A DNA stretch of 64,000 nt from Candidatus Bipolaricaulota bacterium (GCA_014360995.1 JACIWL010000002.1:4153-68152), one strand, 5' to 3'; shown: positions 34,321 through 43,096, numbered from the stretch's first letter. Program-made: numbers and translations. The notes: generated by a model from the letters alone, not told the origin.

Positions 34321-35065
34321 CGCTGAACTCGAGCTCAGCCAAATTTTTCAAAACCGCGTCGGCATGAGGCCTAAGTTCCTCGGGCGTCCCCAACCCCGTG
34401 AGGACCCCAAAGGCGGCGAGGCAGCCGGCCGCCCGGCCAGCCTGTAGGTCGGAGGCGGTGTCCCCAACCATAACCGCCTCCGCTGGCGAAAGCCCAAGGA
34501 GCCCGCAGGCCCGCAAGACTGGGTCAGGCGCGGGCTTCTTCACCGGGCAAAGGTCCAGGCCCACCACAGCATCGATCAACTCCTCCCAACCCAGCGCCCG
34601 AAGATGAAGGCGCGCCGGAGCGGAAGAATCGTGAGTCACCACGCCAATCTTGCCCCCAGCCCTTTTTATCCGTTGGAGGACCTCTCCCGCTCCAGGGGTA
34701 GGGGCGAGGTGTTTTTCGAAGGGGAAATCCTCGTCCACCTCGGCGAACACCTTCTTCACCAGGGGCAGGACCTCAAAGACGGGGACATTGAGCTTTTGAG
34801 AGAGATATTGGGCGGTAGCTTCTTCCGCTTCCCCGCGGGGGAGGGGGATGATCCCCCAATCTCCTGGTCGTTCAGGCTTAACCCCCATGAACTTGGCCAG
34901 GGTCTCGGCTTGCGCGGAGGTCAGCCCTAAAGCCCGCGCCAGACGCCTGGCCCGCTCCGCCATCACCAAAAACCAGTGGTCGAAGGTGATGAGGGTGCCG
35001 TCCTTGTCAAAGAGGAAAGCCCGGGCAAGAAACGGGCGGCCGTTTAGGTGAAACCGAACGGGCAT
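34316..35065 (-). CDS. HAD-superfamily phosphatase (phosphoglycolate phosphatase-like)
   Basis: The 249-residue hydrolase shows motif I FDKDGTLI (nucleophile Asp), motif II VVTHDS, motif III Lys in PVKKPAPDPVLRACGLLG and motif IV VMVGDTASDLQAGRAAG. The helical cap (about 30-110) puts it in the Gph/PGMB-like group. The substrate cannot be read from the sequence. The ATG lies 7 bases after a TAGCAT -10-like hexamer and without a clear ribosome site. Confidence 0.88.
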   Translation of the reverse strand: MPVRFHLNGRPFLARAFLFDKDGTLITFDHWFLVMAERARRLARALGLTSAQAETLAKFMGVKPERPGDWGIIPLPRGEAEEATAQYLSQKLNVPVFEVLPLVKKVFAEVDEDFPFEKHLAPTPGAGEVLQRIKRAGGKIGVVTHDSSAPARLHLRALGWEELIDAVVGLDLCPVKKPAPDPVLRACGLLGLSPAEAVMVGDTASDLQAGRAAGCLAAFGVLTGLGTPEELRPHADAVLKNLAELEFSE

Positions 35066-35072
35066 AGGCCGA

Positions 35073-35078
35073 ATGCTA
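35073..35078 (-). promoter_or_regulatory. -10-like element of the HAD gene, leaderless spacing
   Basis: TAGCAT is read on the minus strand 7 bases before the ATG at 35065; no ribosome site lies between. Confidence 0.4.
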
Positions 35079-35181
35079 CCCCTCTTTGGGCCCAGGACAA
35101 GGCCCCTTTTGTGGAAATCGTCACGGACAAAGGGCCCAAAGACCCGGGTCCTTGGGTCCCTGACCCCTTCCCTTTCCTGGA

Positions 35182-35187
35182 TACGCT
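35182..35187 (+). promoter_or_regulatory. -10-like element of the DUF4015 gene, leaderless spacing
   Basis: TACGCT lies 8 bases before the ATG at 35196, with no ribosome site in between. Confidence 0.35.
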
Positions 35188-35195
35188 AAGGCCCG

Positions 35196-36263
35196 ATGAA
35201 ACTAAGCCCTTGGTTTTTCGTGCTCGTTCTCGGTGCTTTTGTCTTAGGGATAGCTTTTTTGGCGCAAGCCCCCAGTCCCCCGGAGGAGGTCAGCCCCCCG
35301 CCAAACCCTGAGGTTCCGGGTTCTACAAACGGGGAAAAATCGGCAGCCAATATCCACGGACGGCGCGGTGTCTATCTCACCGCCTATGCCGCGGCCAACC
35401 CTACCCTTTTGTCCCAGGTGCTCGAGCAGAGCCGAAAGTTCGGGCTCAACGCCTTGGTCGTGGACATCAAAAACAACAACGGAGAGGTCTGCTACGCTTC
35501 CGAGGTCCCGTTAGCGAAAACCATTGGGGCCGTAAAACCCGTCCTGGATCTTCCCCGGCTCATCAGGGACCTCCAGGAAAAGGGCTTTTATGTGATCGCC
35601 CGCCAGGTGGTTTTTTACGATCCCCTTTTGGCCAAATACTTTGGGCAAGGGGAAACACCCTGGGTTTTGCCCACCAATAACACCGCTTTGGCCTACAATT
35701 TGGCCATCGCCAAAGAGGTGGAAAGCTTTGGGGTCGACGAAATACAGTTCGATTACATTCGCTTCCCCGACGATGGCCCCATCGGCCCCGACTATTCCGC
35801 ACGGTGTGAAGCGGTAGCGGCCTTTTTGGCCCAGGCCAGAGCCACCCTTTCCGTCCCCATCTCCGCGGACGTCTATGGGCGGGTCATGTGGCCGTGGAAC
35901 GCCCAAAAAATCGACCCGATCGGGCAGAATCTGGAGGACATCGCCCGCCATGTGCACGTGGTCTCCCCCATGCTTTATCCCTCCCACTTCGTGGAGGAGG
36001 AGCTCAAGGCCGATCCATATGGAACAGTATTTCGGACGATGTCCCATGGAAAGTCACGGACGAAAACCCCGCTTCGGCCGTATCTCCAGGCTTTTCCCAT
36101 GGCGATTCCCGTGGGGATGGGCCTTCCGGAGTACATCGTGGCCCAAGTCCGGGCGGCCGAGGCCGCGGGGGCAGATGGTTATCTCTTTTGGAACCCGCGG
36201 GGCGACTATTCCGCTTTGTGGCAGGCTTTGGAGGTTTTGGCAAGGGAGAAGGGCGGGGCGTAG
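35196..36263 (+). CDS. Secreted DUF4015 protein, putative glycoside hydrolase
   Basis: The 355-residue protein starts with a signal or anchor segment (KLSPWFFVLVLGAFVLGIAFL) and a Pro/Glu-rich linker. A TIM-barrel-like DUF4015 domain follows: RRGVYLTAYAAANPTLLSQVL, ALVVDIKNNNGEVCYASEVP, YVIARQVVFYDPLL, GVDEIQFDYIRFPDDG and ISADVYGRVMWPWN. The Asp and Glu in the DEIQFDYIRFP strand are the likely catalytic or binding residues. The family is predicted to act on polysaccharides, but substrates are not proven. It opens a plus-strand run of four genes up to the SpoU methyltransferase. Confidence 0.85.
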   Translation: MKLSPWFFVLVLGAFVLGIAFLAQAPSPPEEVSPPPNPEVPGSTNGEKSAANIHGRRGVYLTAYAAANPTLLSQVLEQSRKFGLNALVVDIKNNNGEVCYASEVPLAKTIGAVKPVLDLPRLIRDLQEKGFYVIARQVVFYDPLLAKYFGQGETPWVLPTNNTALAYNLAIAKEVESFGVDEIQFDYIRFPDDGPIGPDYSARCEAVAAFLAQARATLSVPISADVYGRVMWPWNAQKIDPIGQNLEDIARHVHVVSPMLYPSHFVEEELKADPYGTVFRTMSHGKSRTKTPLRPYLQAFPMAIPVGMGLPEYIVAQVRAAEAAGADGYLFWNPRGDYSALWQALEVLAREKGGA

Positions 36264-36264
36264 A

Positions 36265-37308
36265 ATGGGTAGAAAGGGGGTCAGGGTGCGCACTGGTCTC
36301 GTGGCGGCGGTGATTTTCATTACTTTTGGGAGTCTTGCTTCCAACCTTTACCCTGCGACCTTCACAAGCACGGGCGAGGAAAAAGGGGGGTTGTATTGGC
36401 TTAAAGATCCGCGAATGTACGCCGTGGCCTCCTGGCACTTCACGGGCGTCATCCCTGGGCAGTGGACCTTAGTTTTGGTGGCGGAGGCGTTCGATCCCTG
36501 CGAAGAATTTGGCTGTGAGCGGAGCGTGACCCTCCAAGTTTTTTGGCGGCAGCAAGTGGATGAGCCATGGACCTGGCGGTTTGTGGAGCTGCGCCCGGAA
36601 GAGGGGGAGTGCCAGGTTCAGGGGGAGCTTCCCTTAAGGCTGCTTGGTCCGGAGCTTTGGGTGCTCGTGCGGCGGGCCATCCCCTGCGAGCCATTCTTGG
36701 GCTTTTCCCATGCTTCCGCGTACCTTCGGCCGCCCAAAGTGGTGGAAAAGCCTCCGGCACCGCCGGAGCCAGTACCCACTCCGCCGCCACCCCCACCCCC
36801 TCCGCCTCCTCCCACCCCGGCTTGCCAAATCGGCCCCTTCTTCTCTTGCACTCCCGGAGAAGTTCTTCCGGAATGCTTGCCCAACGTAGATCTGAAAACT
36901 CTCGCCCGTGTCGCTCTCCTTGAGACTCATGGCCCGGACGACGCCCAAGCCCTGGAGGTCGGGCACTATGTGGGAGAAATCCTCCCCGGCGACTATCAGG
37001 ACTGGTACAAGTTCTCTGTACCTAAGGGCGAAGCCCGCCTCGTCTATTTGGAGACCTTTGGCGACCTGGTAGTGGACGTGTATCTTGTCCACGACCCCTG
37101 TGGCACAGATTTGGCCGTCTGTTACCAAGTTCGGGGGCCGGCGGTGATCGAGGCGCCCTGCCAGGCCGGGGTGGAGTGCATCACCATCCCCGATGGGCTC
37201 ACCGAGTGCTTTAGGGGGCCTACCTGCGGCTTTTTCCTCCGCATCGTGTGGCGCGCGGGCTCTGGCCAATACTTCCTTTCCATTTTGCCGGGGGAGATCG
37301 CACCGTAG
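36265..37308 (+). CDS. Secreted cysteine-rich protein with polyproline linker
   Basis: The start at 36265 (MGRKGVRVRTGLVAAVIFITFGSLA) gives a signal peptide and 347 residues. The first domain (30-155) has several Cys (CEEFGC). A linker at about 163-185 contains 11 prolines in a row. The second domain looks like a bacterial pre-peptidase C-terminal (PPC) fold: VGEILPGDYQDWYKFSVPKGE, LVVDVYLVHDPCGTD and GSGQYFLSIL. The many paired Cys suggest disulfides outside the cytoplasm. The ATG is one base past the DUF4015 stop. Polyproline of this length would need EF-P for translation. Confidence 0.7.
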   Translation: MGRKGVRVRTGLVAAVIFITFGSLASNLYPATFTSTGEEKGGLYWLKDPRMYAVASWHFTGVIPGQWTLVLVAEAFDPCEEFGCERSVTLQVFWRQQVDEPWTWRFVELRPEEGECQVQGELPLRLLGPELWVLVRRAIPCEPFLGFSHASAYLRPPKVVEKPPAPPEPVPTPPPPPPPPPPPTPACQIGPFFSCTPGEVLPECLPNVDLKTLARVALLETHGPDDAQALEVGHYVGEILPGDYQDWYKFSVPKGEARLVYLETFGDLVVDVYLVHDPCGTDLAVCYQVRGPAVIEAPCQAGVECITIPDGLTECFRGPTCGFFLRIVWRAGSGQYFLSILPGEIAP

Positions 37309-37313
37309 GCGAA

Positions 37314-38078
37314 TTGGTCCTTGTTGGCATCGATCTTGCCTGGTCGGAGGCCAACCCCTCTGCGGCGGTGGCCCTAAGATGGAACGGCCAATGCGGCCAG
37401 ACTTTTCTTTGGTCCGACGCTCTTGGCCAAAATTGGGAGATCGTGGAGTTTGTGGAGAGGGCAGCGGGGGCCGGACCGGCCCTGGTGGCGATCGATGCCC
37501 CCCTTCGCGTTCCCAATGAGACGGGAACTAGACCATGCGATCGCGAGCTTTCCCGGGTTTACCGCCGGGCCCATGCCCAGGCCTATCCGGCCAACCGGCG
37601 GAGGCTCGGTCCCATCGTGCGCGGGGAGGCCCTGGCGGAGGAGCTTAGGGCTAAAGATTTTACCCTAAGCCCCCAAGTAGAAGCGCAAAGGCCAACAAGG
37701 CAGGTGGTGGAGGTCTTCCCCCATCCGGCCATGGTCGAGCTTTTTGGCCTCCTCCACATTTTGCGGTACAAGGCCCGGCCGGGCCGGTCCTTACAATTTC
37801 GCTGGAAAGAGCTTCGCCGCTACCGTGAGCTTTTAGAGGGGTTAAAAGAGGCCGAGCCAGCCATGGATGCTAGCTCCATCCTTTCCACCGCCAATCCCGA
37901 AAACCTAAGGGGGCGGACCCTAAAAGCCCTGGAGGACTTACTTGACGCCCTCTTTTGCGCTTACATCGCCCTCCACCTTTGGTATTGGGGACAAGAAGGC
38001 TATCGCTCCTTTGGCGACGAGGAAAGTGGGCATATCCTTGTTCCCATACGGCCACGGGGAGGCCAACGCCATGCGTAA
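37314..38078 (+). CDS. DUF429 family protein (predicted RNase H-like fold)
   Basis: The family start is VLVGIDLAWSEANPSAAVAL, so the TTG at 37314, five bases after the previous stop, is chosen; this gives 254 residues. Further marks are LVAIDAPLRVPN, RPCDRELSRVYRRAHAQAYPAN, VEVFPHPAMVELFG and the LEDLLDALFCAYIAL end. The Asp residues in GIDLA, AIDAP and DLLDA would form an RNase H-like metal site. Biological role unknown. The end overlaps the SpoU gene by 8 bases. Confidence 0.8.
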   Translation: MVLVGIDLAWSEANPSAAVALRWNGQCGQTFLWSDALGQNWEIVEFVERAAGAGPALVAIDAPLRVPNETGTRPCDRELSRVYRRAHAQAYPANRRRLGPIVRGEALAEELRAKDFTLSPQVEAQRPTRQVVEVFPHPAMVELFGLLHILRYKARPGRSLQFRWKELRRYRELLEGLKEAEPAMDASSILSTANPENLRGRTLKALEDLLDALFCAYIALHLWYWGQEGYRSFGDEESGHILVPIRPRGGQRHA

Positions 38079-38607
38079 GCTCACTGGCGAAGAAAAAAAC
38101 AAGCACTGGGAGCGATTTCGGCCCCCCAAGCGCTTCCCCATTGCCGCGGTTTTAGACAACATCCGCAGCGCCTATAACGTCGGGTCCATGTTCCGCACTG
38201 CGGAGTGTGCCTACATTTCTGAACTTATCCTCTGCGGAATAACTGCCCAACCTCCCCACAAAGAAGTAGAAAAAACGGCCCTGGGCACGACCCAGCTCGT
38301 GCCCTGGCGGTATTTCCCCGACACCCTGGAGGCCGTGCGCACGCTCAAAGATGAGGGCTGGAAGATCGTGGCGCTGGAGATCACCGACGAGAGCATCCCC
38401 ATCCAGTCCGTCGGGGCGGAGCATTTTCCCCTCGCCCTTGTGGTGGGGAACGAACTGAGCGGCGTTGATGACCGCGTCCTTTCCCAGGCCGACCTGGTTG
38501 TGGAGATCCCCCAATTCGGCAAAAAGGAATCCCTCAACGTAGCCGTGGCCTTTGGCGTGGCCGTCTTTCTCCTTCTGGAGAAGTGCCGCCCGCCCTTTCC
38601 TGGCTAA
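38071..38607 (+). CDS. TrmH/SpoU-family RNA 2'-O-methyltransferase
   Basis: The ATG at 38071 gives 178 residues (MRKLTGEEKNKHWERFRPP). SpoU motifs are VLDNIRSAYNVGSMFRTAECA (motif 1), LALVVGNELSGVDDRVL (motif 2) and VVEIPQFGKKESLNVAVAFGVAVF (motif 3). It has only the catalytic SPOUT knot with a short N-terminus, like TrmL or TrmH of thermophiles. The target could be tRNA or rRNA. It overlaps convergent ahcY by 4 bases. Confidence 0.92.
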   Translation: MRKLTGEEKNKHWERFRPPKRFPIAAVLDNIRSAYNVGSMFRTAECAYISELILCGITAQPPHKEVEKTALGTTQLVPWRYFPDTLEAVRTLKDEGWKIVALEITDESIPIQSVGAEHFPLALVVGNELSGVDDRVLSQADLVVEIPQFGKKESLNVAVAFGVAVFLLLEKCRPPFPG

Positions 38608-39821
38608 CCTAGGCCTAAATATTCGCGCTGTTTGGGCGTAAGGGTATCGATGGCCACGCCCCGGCTTTGTAAGAAGAGCCGGGCCACCTCCTCGTCGATC
38701 TCCTTTGGCACTGGGTAGACCCGGGGAGAGAGCCTTCCTCCCTCGCGGGCAAGCCAAAGAAGGGAGAGGAGCTGCAGGGAAAAGGAGAGGTCCATGATCT
38801 CCGCGGGATGGCCATCCCCGGCCACCAGGTTCACCAGCCGTCCCCGCGCCAGAAGATACACACGCTTTCCATTGGGAAGGAGACACTCCTCCAGGTGATC
38901 CCGCACCTTCCGGACGCGGGAATTGGCGTAAATGGAGCGGACATCGATTTCCACATCGAAGTGGCCGGCGTTGGCCAAGATACACCCGTCTTTGGCGGCC
39001 AAAATGTTGGCGAAGGTCACGGCGTCGATGCAACCCGTGGCGGTAACCAAAAAGTCCGCGTGGGCAATGGCCTCCCGCACAGGGGCGACGGAGAAACCCT
39101 CCATCACCGCCTCCGCCGCCTTCACCGGGTCCACCTCGGTCACGATCACTTCGGCCCCCAGGCCCCGCGCCCGCTGGGCAATGCCCTTCCCGCACCAGCC
39201 ATAACCCACCACCACCACGGTTTTCCCGGCCAAAAGGAGGTTGGTGGTGCGCATAATCGCGTCCCAAACCGACTGCCCTGTCCCATAGCGGTTGTCAAAG
39301 AGGGACTTCATGCGGGCGTCGTTCACTGCCACCGCCGGAAAGCGCAGCTTCCCCTCCCGCTCAAGCTTCTTTAAGCGGATCACCCCAGTGGTGGTCTCCT
39401 CGCAGATCCCCATCGTCTCTTCTCCCAACTCCCGGACTTCCCCGTGAAGGAGATGGGAGAGGTCCCCGCCGTCGTCGAGGACAAGATGAGGGCGCAGGGA
39501 GAGGACTTTGCGGAGGAATTCCTGGTATTCCTCTTCGGTGGCCTCACCCCGGGCATAGACGGGCATTTCCTCAGCCAGGGCCTGGGCCACGTCGTCCTTG
39601 GCGGAAAGAGGGTTGGAGCTGGTGACAGCCACCTCTCCGCCCAGGGCCTTTATGGCCAAGGCCAGGCGGGCAGTTTTGGCTTCGAGATGGATGGCCATGG
39701 ATATGCGCTTCCCCGCAAGGGGCTTTTCTTTGGCGTAGCGCCCCTCTAAAAGGGCGAGGATGGGCATGTGGTCCCTCACCCACTGGATCTTTTCCCAGCC
39801 GCTCTTTTTGGCCTCGCTCAT
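38604..39821 (-). CDS. ahcY: S-adenosylhomocysteine hydrolase
   Basis: The ATG at 39821 (MSEAKKSGWEKIQWVRDHMP) gives 405 residues, the short form without the 40-residue insert, as in archaea and Thermotoga. Marks include AIHLEAKTARLALAIKALG, TSSNPLSAKDDVAQAL, VNDARMKSLFDNRYGTGQS and the NAD site VVVVGYGWCGKGIAQRARGLGA. It clears S-adenosylhomocysteine, the product of methyltransferases such as the SpoU and SPOUT enzymes here. The longer open frame upstream lacks family likeness. Confidence 0.96.
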   Translation of the reverse strand: MSEAKKSGWEKIQWVRDHMPILALLEGRYAKEKPLAGKRISMAIHLEAKTARLALAIKALGGEVAVTSSNPLSAKDDVAQALAEEMPVYARGEATEEEYQEFLRKVLSLRPHLVLDDGGDLSHLLHGEVRELGEETMGICEETTTGVIRLKKLEREGKLRFPAVAVNDARMKSLFDNRYGTGQSVWDAIMRTTNLLLAGKTVVVVGYGWCGKGIAQRARGLGAEVIVTEVDPVKAAEAVMEGFSVAPVREAIAHADFLVTATGCIDAVTFANILAAKDGCILANAGHFDVEIDVRSIYANSRVRKVRDHLEECLLPNGKRVYLLARGRLVNLVAGDGHPAEIMDLSFSLQLLSLLWLAREGGRLSPRVYPVPKEIDEEVARLFLQSRGVAIDTLTPKQREYLGLG

Positions 39822-39837
39822 GGCGCGAGATCTTAGC

Positions 39838-40671
39838 TCACACCCTTTCCGCGCGCAGGCTCCAAAGGATGCCCAAAAGGACAAGGCCGATACCCACCCC
39901 TTGCCCCAAACGCAGGGTCTCCCCAAAGAGGAAGAAGGCCCAAAGGGTCGCGCCCACGGGCTCGCCCAAGAGAGCCACGGCCACGGCGAACGCTGGAAAC
40001 TTCCCGAGGGCCCAGTTCACCGTGGTGTGGCCGAGGATCTGAGGGACAAGGGCGATGAGGCCGATCCAAAGCCAATCGGTATGTGGGGGAAGGGGAGTGG
40101 AAGCACAAGCGGAAAGCCCAAGAAAAACGGCGGCGGAAAGATAGACCAGGGAGACGTAGGAAGGAAGGGACATGTTTTTTCGCACCCGGCGTCCCAAAAG
40201 GAGGTAGCCAGAGGCCGCCAGGGCCCCCAAAACGGCCAAGGCATCGCCAAGAAGGGCCGCCGGGCTTAAGGAAAAGTCGCCAAGCCCAATGAGAATGGTC
40301 CCAGCCAACCCCATCGCCACCCCGAGCCAAAACGCACGCTTAGGTCTCTCCCCCAAAAGCCAGGAGAACAACCCGACAAAGAGGGGATTGGTGTTCACCA
40401 AAACCACGGAGCTTGCGATGGAAGTGAGGTGGATGGACTGTATCCAAAAGGCAAAATGGGCGGCGAGGAAAATCCCGGCGAGAAGGGCAAAAGGGGCCTC
40501 TTTCTTCCACCAAGTTCTGATCCCAAAGGGTAAGAAGACCGCCGCGGAAAAAATCATCCGCCAGGCGGCCACAGTGAGGGCGGGCGCAGAGGTGAAGCGG
40601 ACAAGGGGCCCGCCCCAGGAGACGGCCACCACTCCCAAAAGCAAAGCCAGCCAGTTCCAGCCCTTCCCCAT
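39838..40671 (-). CDS. EamA/DMT-family transporter
   Basis: The 277-residue protein has about ten membrane helices in two EamA repeats: the first with AWRMIFSAAVFLPFG and IQSIHLTSIASSVVLVNTNPLFVGLFSW, the second with LVPQILGHTTVNWALGKFPAFAVAVALLGEPVGATLWAFFLFGE. These proteins export metabolites or amino acids; the substrate is unknown. It lies 16 bases upstream of the ahcY start on the same strand. Confidence 0.88.
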   Translation of the reverse strand: MGKGWNWLALLLGVVAVSWGGPLVRFTSAPALTVAAWRMIFSAAVFLPFGIRTWWKKEAPFALLAGIFLAAHFAFWIQSIHLTSIASSVVLVNTNPLFVGLFSWLLGERPKRAFWLGVAMGLAGTILIGLGDFSLSPAALLGDALAVLGALAASGYLLLGRRVRKNMSLPSYVSLVYLSAAVFLGLSACASTPLPPHTDWLWIGLIALVPQILGHTTVNWALGKFPAFAVAVALLGEPVGATLWAFFLFGETLRLGQGVGIGLVLLGILWSLRAERV

Positions 40672-40675
40672 AAAA

Positions 40676-40707
40676 GAAAAAAGCCCCGGCCTCTCCTAGC
40701 CGGAGCT
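40676..40707 (-). terminator. Intrinsic terminator of the ferredoxin gene
   Basis: AGCTCCGGC (40699-40707 complement) pairs with GCCGGGGCT (40682-40690 complement) around an 8-base loop, followed on the minus strand by TTTTTTC. It lies 23 bases past the ferredoxin stop. Confidence 0.85.
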
Positions 40708-40730
40708 TTCCTCCCCTTTGCGGGCGAACT

Positions 40731-40910
40731 TCAGCGGCTGATCGCGCCCACCGGGCACTGGTCTATGGCCTCATCCACGCAGGGAAGGGTCTCATCCGCG
40801 CCCTTTATCACGTGGGAGTAGCCATCATCGCCGATCTCAAAAACCTCCGGACAGATCTGGGCGCAAAGCCCGCAACCGGTGCACAAATCCTGATCCACTT
40901 TTAGCGCCAT
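40731..40910 (-). CDS. Small [4Fe-4S] ferredoxin
   Basis: The 59-residue protein has one CxxCxxC...CP motif set: Cys10, Cys13 and Cys16 in DLCTGCGLCAQICPEVF, and Cys52 in DQCPVGAI. Cys20 and Cys44 are at positions used by single-cluster ferredoxins of thermophiles for a disulfide. It carries electrons for enzymes in the cytoplasm; the nearby hydrogenase unit, divergent to it, is an obvious possible partner. The ATG has an AAAGGAGGT site and a TATAGT -10 upstream, and a strong terminator follows. Confidence 0.93.
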   Translation of the reverse strand: MALKVDQDLCTGCGLCAQICPEVFEIGDDGYSHVIKGADETLPCVDEAIDQCPVGAISR

Positions 40911-40933
40911 GCCACCTCCTTTTCGGTGGCGTG

Positions 40934-40939
40934 ACTATA
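40934..40939 (-). promoter_or_regulatory. -10 element of the ferredoxin gene
   Basis: TATAGT is read on the minus strand 24 bases before the ferredoxin ATG; the -35 region (TGGACC, 17 bases upstream) is weak. Confidence 0.5.
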
Positions 40940-40964
40940 GCATGGGATATCCTACTGGTCCACG

Positions 40965-40994
40965 TTGGCCCTGGAGGCCACAAACGGCTATAGT
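40965..40994 (+). promoter_or_regulatory. Promoter of the apgM-hydrogenase unit
   Basis: TTGGCC (40965-40970), an 18-base spacer and TATAGT (40989-40994) are followed by a CGGAGGTGG ribosome site and the ATG at 41018. This is the only clear promoter before 14 kb of tightly packed plus-strand genes. Confidence 0.6.
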
Positions 40995-41017
40995 TCCAGC
41001 CAATCGGAGGTGGAAGA

Positions 41018-41851
41018 ATGAAGAAAGCGTTGGGAGCGATCATGGTGTTGGTGGCCCTGGGCATTTTGGGCTTGGCCCAGGGGGATCTCGTGGCCCAGGC
41101 GGATGCCCTTTTTGAGGAAGTTTGGCTTTCCCCGTATACCCCAACCACGGCCGCGGAGCTGCGCGCGAAATTGGAGTCCGCCATCGACCTTTATCTGCGC
41201 GCTCTGAACCTCGACCCTCAAAATGCCTACATTCTCAATATGTTGGCCCGCTCCTATTACACATTGGCCGACATCTTTTTGCCGGAGAAGGAAAAGCAGG
41301 CCGTTCACGAGCAGGGGCAAATCTACGGGGAGCGCTCCCTTAGGACCGATGCGGAGTTCGTGCGGGTGGAGAGGGAGAAAGGGTTTGTGGAGGCAGTAGC
41401 GATTTCCACGGATATCGCCGCCCTTTATTGGACCTATGCCAACTGGGCCAGGAAGATCGACCTGGGCGGCCCGTTTTATCTCGTTGCCCGGGCCCTGGCC
41501 GGCGACGACAAAAAGCTTTTTGCCCTCATGACCCGCTGCCTGGAACTCGATCGGGAATACCTGGCCGGGGGGCCCTTGCGGTCCATGGCCGCTTACTACT
41601 CCAAGCACCCCTTCAGCAAGGACTACGAGAAGGCCAGGGAGCTCCTTCAAGAAGCCATGGCCCTTCACGGAGATTACTTGGAGAACCAGCTCTTTTACGT
41701 GGAGTATTATCTCATCCCCAAGGAGCTTTGGGCCGAGGCCAGGACAGTTTTGGAAAGAATCATCGCCTCTCCCATCGAACCTTACCCCCTTATGAACAGC
41801 TATTGCCAGCTTAAGGCCGCAAAGCTCCTGGCGGAGGTCCAAACGAAGTGA
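41018..41851 (+). CDS. Secreted TPR-like helical-repeat protein
   Basis: The 277-residue product has a signal peptide (MKKALGAIMVLVALGILGLAQG) and a mature part built of paired helices. AIDLYLRALNLDPQNAYILNMLARSYYTLAD matches a TPR unit, and REAALLQEAMALHGDYLENQ-like segments recur near the end. No enzyme motif is seen, so a scaffold role in the envelope is likely. It is the first gene of the long hydrogenase transcription unit, 8 bases before apgM. Confidence 0.7.
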   Translation: MKKALGAIMVLVALGILGLAQGDLVAQADALFEEVWLSPYTPTTAAELRAKLESAIDLYLRALNLDPQNAYILNMLARSYYTLADIFLPEKEKQAVHEQGQIYGERSLRTDAEFVRVEREKGFVEAVAISTDIAALYWTYANWARKIDLGGPFYLVARALAGDDKKLFALMTRCLELDREYLAGGPLRSMAAYYSKHPFSKDYEKARELLQEAMALHGDYLENQLFYVEYYLIPKELWAEARTVLERIIASPIEPYPLMNSYCQLKAAKLLAEVQTK

Positions 41852-41859
41852 GGTGAGAG

Positions 41860-43095
41860 ATGCCGGCGATCCTCGTGATCCTCGATGGTCTAGGCGGCCG
41901 GCCCACGGATTTCGCGGGCGCTACGTGTCTGGAGCGCGCTGCCCACCCCAACCTCGATGAGCTTGCAGCGCAAGGGGCGTTGGGCCTCATGGACCCCATC
42001 GCGCCCGGGATCCGTCCGGGCTCGGACACCGCCCACCTTTCCATCTTCGGTTACGATCCCCTTCAGGTCTACACCGGCCGCGGGGCGTTTGAGGTCCTGG
42101 GGATCGGGATGGAGGTCCAGGGCGGGGACATCTGCTTCCGCGCCAACTTCGCCACCGTGGAGGAGCGGGAGGAAAAACTCATCGTCCTGGACCGCCGGGC
42201 CGGGCGCCTGGAGGAAGGGAAGCTTTTGGAAGAGGCGGTGAACTCCGTATCCCTGCGGGATTTTGGGGTGGAATTCTTCTTCCGTGCCTCCACTGAGCAC
42301 CGCGGTGCCCTCGTCCTCCGGGGGGAAGGCCTTTCCGCCGCCGTCTCCGATACCGATCCCCACGAGATTGGGGTTCCTGTGGCCGAGGCTAGGGCTTTAG
42401 AGGAAAGCGAGGCCGCCCGCCGCACCGCCCAAATCCTCAACGCCTTCACCCGCCGGGCCTACGAGGCCCTCCGCGACCACCCGGTGAACAAAAAGCGCCT
42501 CGCGGAAGGGAAACTTCCGGGGAATGCCCTTCTCCTTCGAGGGGCGGCGGTGATGCCCAAGTTGGTGCCCGTGACCGAAACCTACGGGATCCGCGCGGTC
42601 TGCATTGCCGGGGGCGCCCTCTACAAAGGGGTGGCGCGCCTGGCGGGGATGGAGGTTCTTTCCGTTCACGGCGCTACCGGTGACCTCAAAACCGATCTCC
42701 GGGCCAAGGCCCGGGCCGTCTTGGAGACCCTGGCCTCATTCGACCTCGTCTTTGTTCACATCAAGGGGACGGACAACGCTGGCCACGACGGCGACCCTTG
42801 GGCGAAAAAAACGTTCATCGAGCGTGTGGACCGCGAGTTCTTTGGGGAGCTCCTCCCAAAACTTCCCAAGGACGTCCACCTCTGCGTTTCCGGGGACCAC
42901 ACCACCCCGCCGGCGGTGCGGGAGCACACCGCAGACCCCGTGCCGGCCCTCTTCTTTGGCCCGGCGATCAGGCCCGATCGCACCCGCACCTTCTCCGAGC
43001 GGGCCGCAGGCGAGGGCGGCCTTGGCCGCTTCTCCGGGCGTCTCCTCCCCCAGCTTTTGGGCTACTGCGATTTCGGGGGTAAGTTCGGGGCCTAA
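41860..43095 (+). CDS. apgM: 2,3-Bisphosphoglycerate-independent phosphoglycerate mutase, archaeal type
   Basis: The 411-residue enzyme interconverts 3- and 2-phosphoglycerate. ApgM marks are ILVILDGLGGRP (metal Asp), HPNLDELAAQGALGLMDPI, PGSDTAHLSIFGYDP (catalytic Ser), YTGRGAFEVLGIGM, VHIKGTDNAGHDGD and CVSGDHTTP. It belongs to the alkaline-phosphatase superfamily. A GAGGTGAGAG site precedes the ATG. It supplies enolase (5170) and hence PPDK (60078). Its presence at the head of the hydrogenase unit may be transcriptional economy rather than function. Confidence 0.95.
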   Translation: MPAILVILDGLGGRPTDFAGATCLERAAHPNLDELAAQGALGLMDPIAPGIRPGSDTAHLSIFGYDPLQVYTGRGAFEVLGIGMEVQGGDICFRANFATVEEREEKLIVLDRRAGRLEEGKLLEEAVNSVSLRDFGVEFFFRASTEHRGALVLRGEGLSAAVSDTDPHEIGVPVAEARALEESEAARRTAQILNAFTRRAYEALRDHPVNKKRLAEGKLPGNALLLRGAAVMPKLVPVTETYGIRAVCIAGGALYKGVARLAGMEVLSVHGATGDLKTDLRAKARAVLETLASFDLVFVHIKGTDNAGHDGDPWAKKTFIERVDREFFGELLPKLPKDVHLCVSGDHTTPPAVREHTADPVPALFFGPAIRPDRTRTFSERAAGEGGLGRFSGRLLPQLLGYCDFGGKFGA

Positions 43096-43096
43096 C

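Noticed and set aside
36765..36825. Short CCX-rich repeats that look like a tandem repeat array
   Set aside because: They are the codons of the polyproline linker in the protein at 36265-37308, not a repeat array. No CRISPR-like array with spaced direct repeats was seen anywhere in the window.
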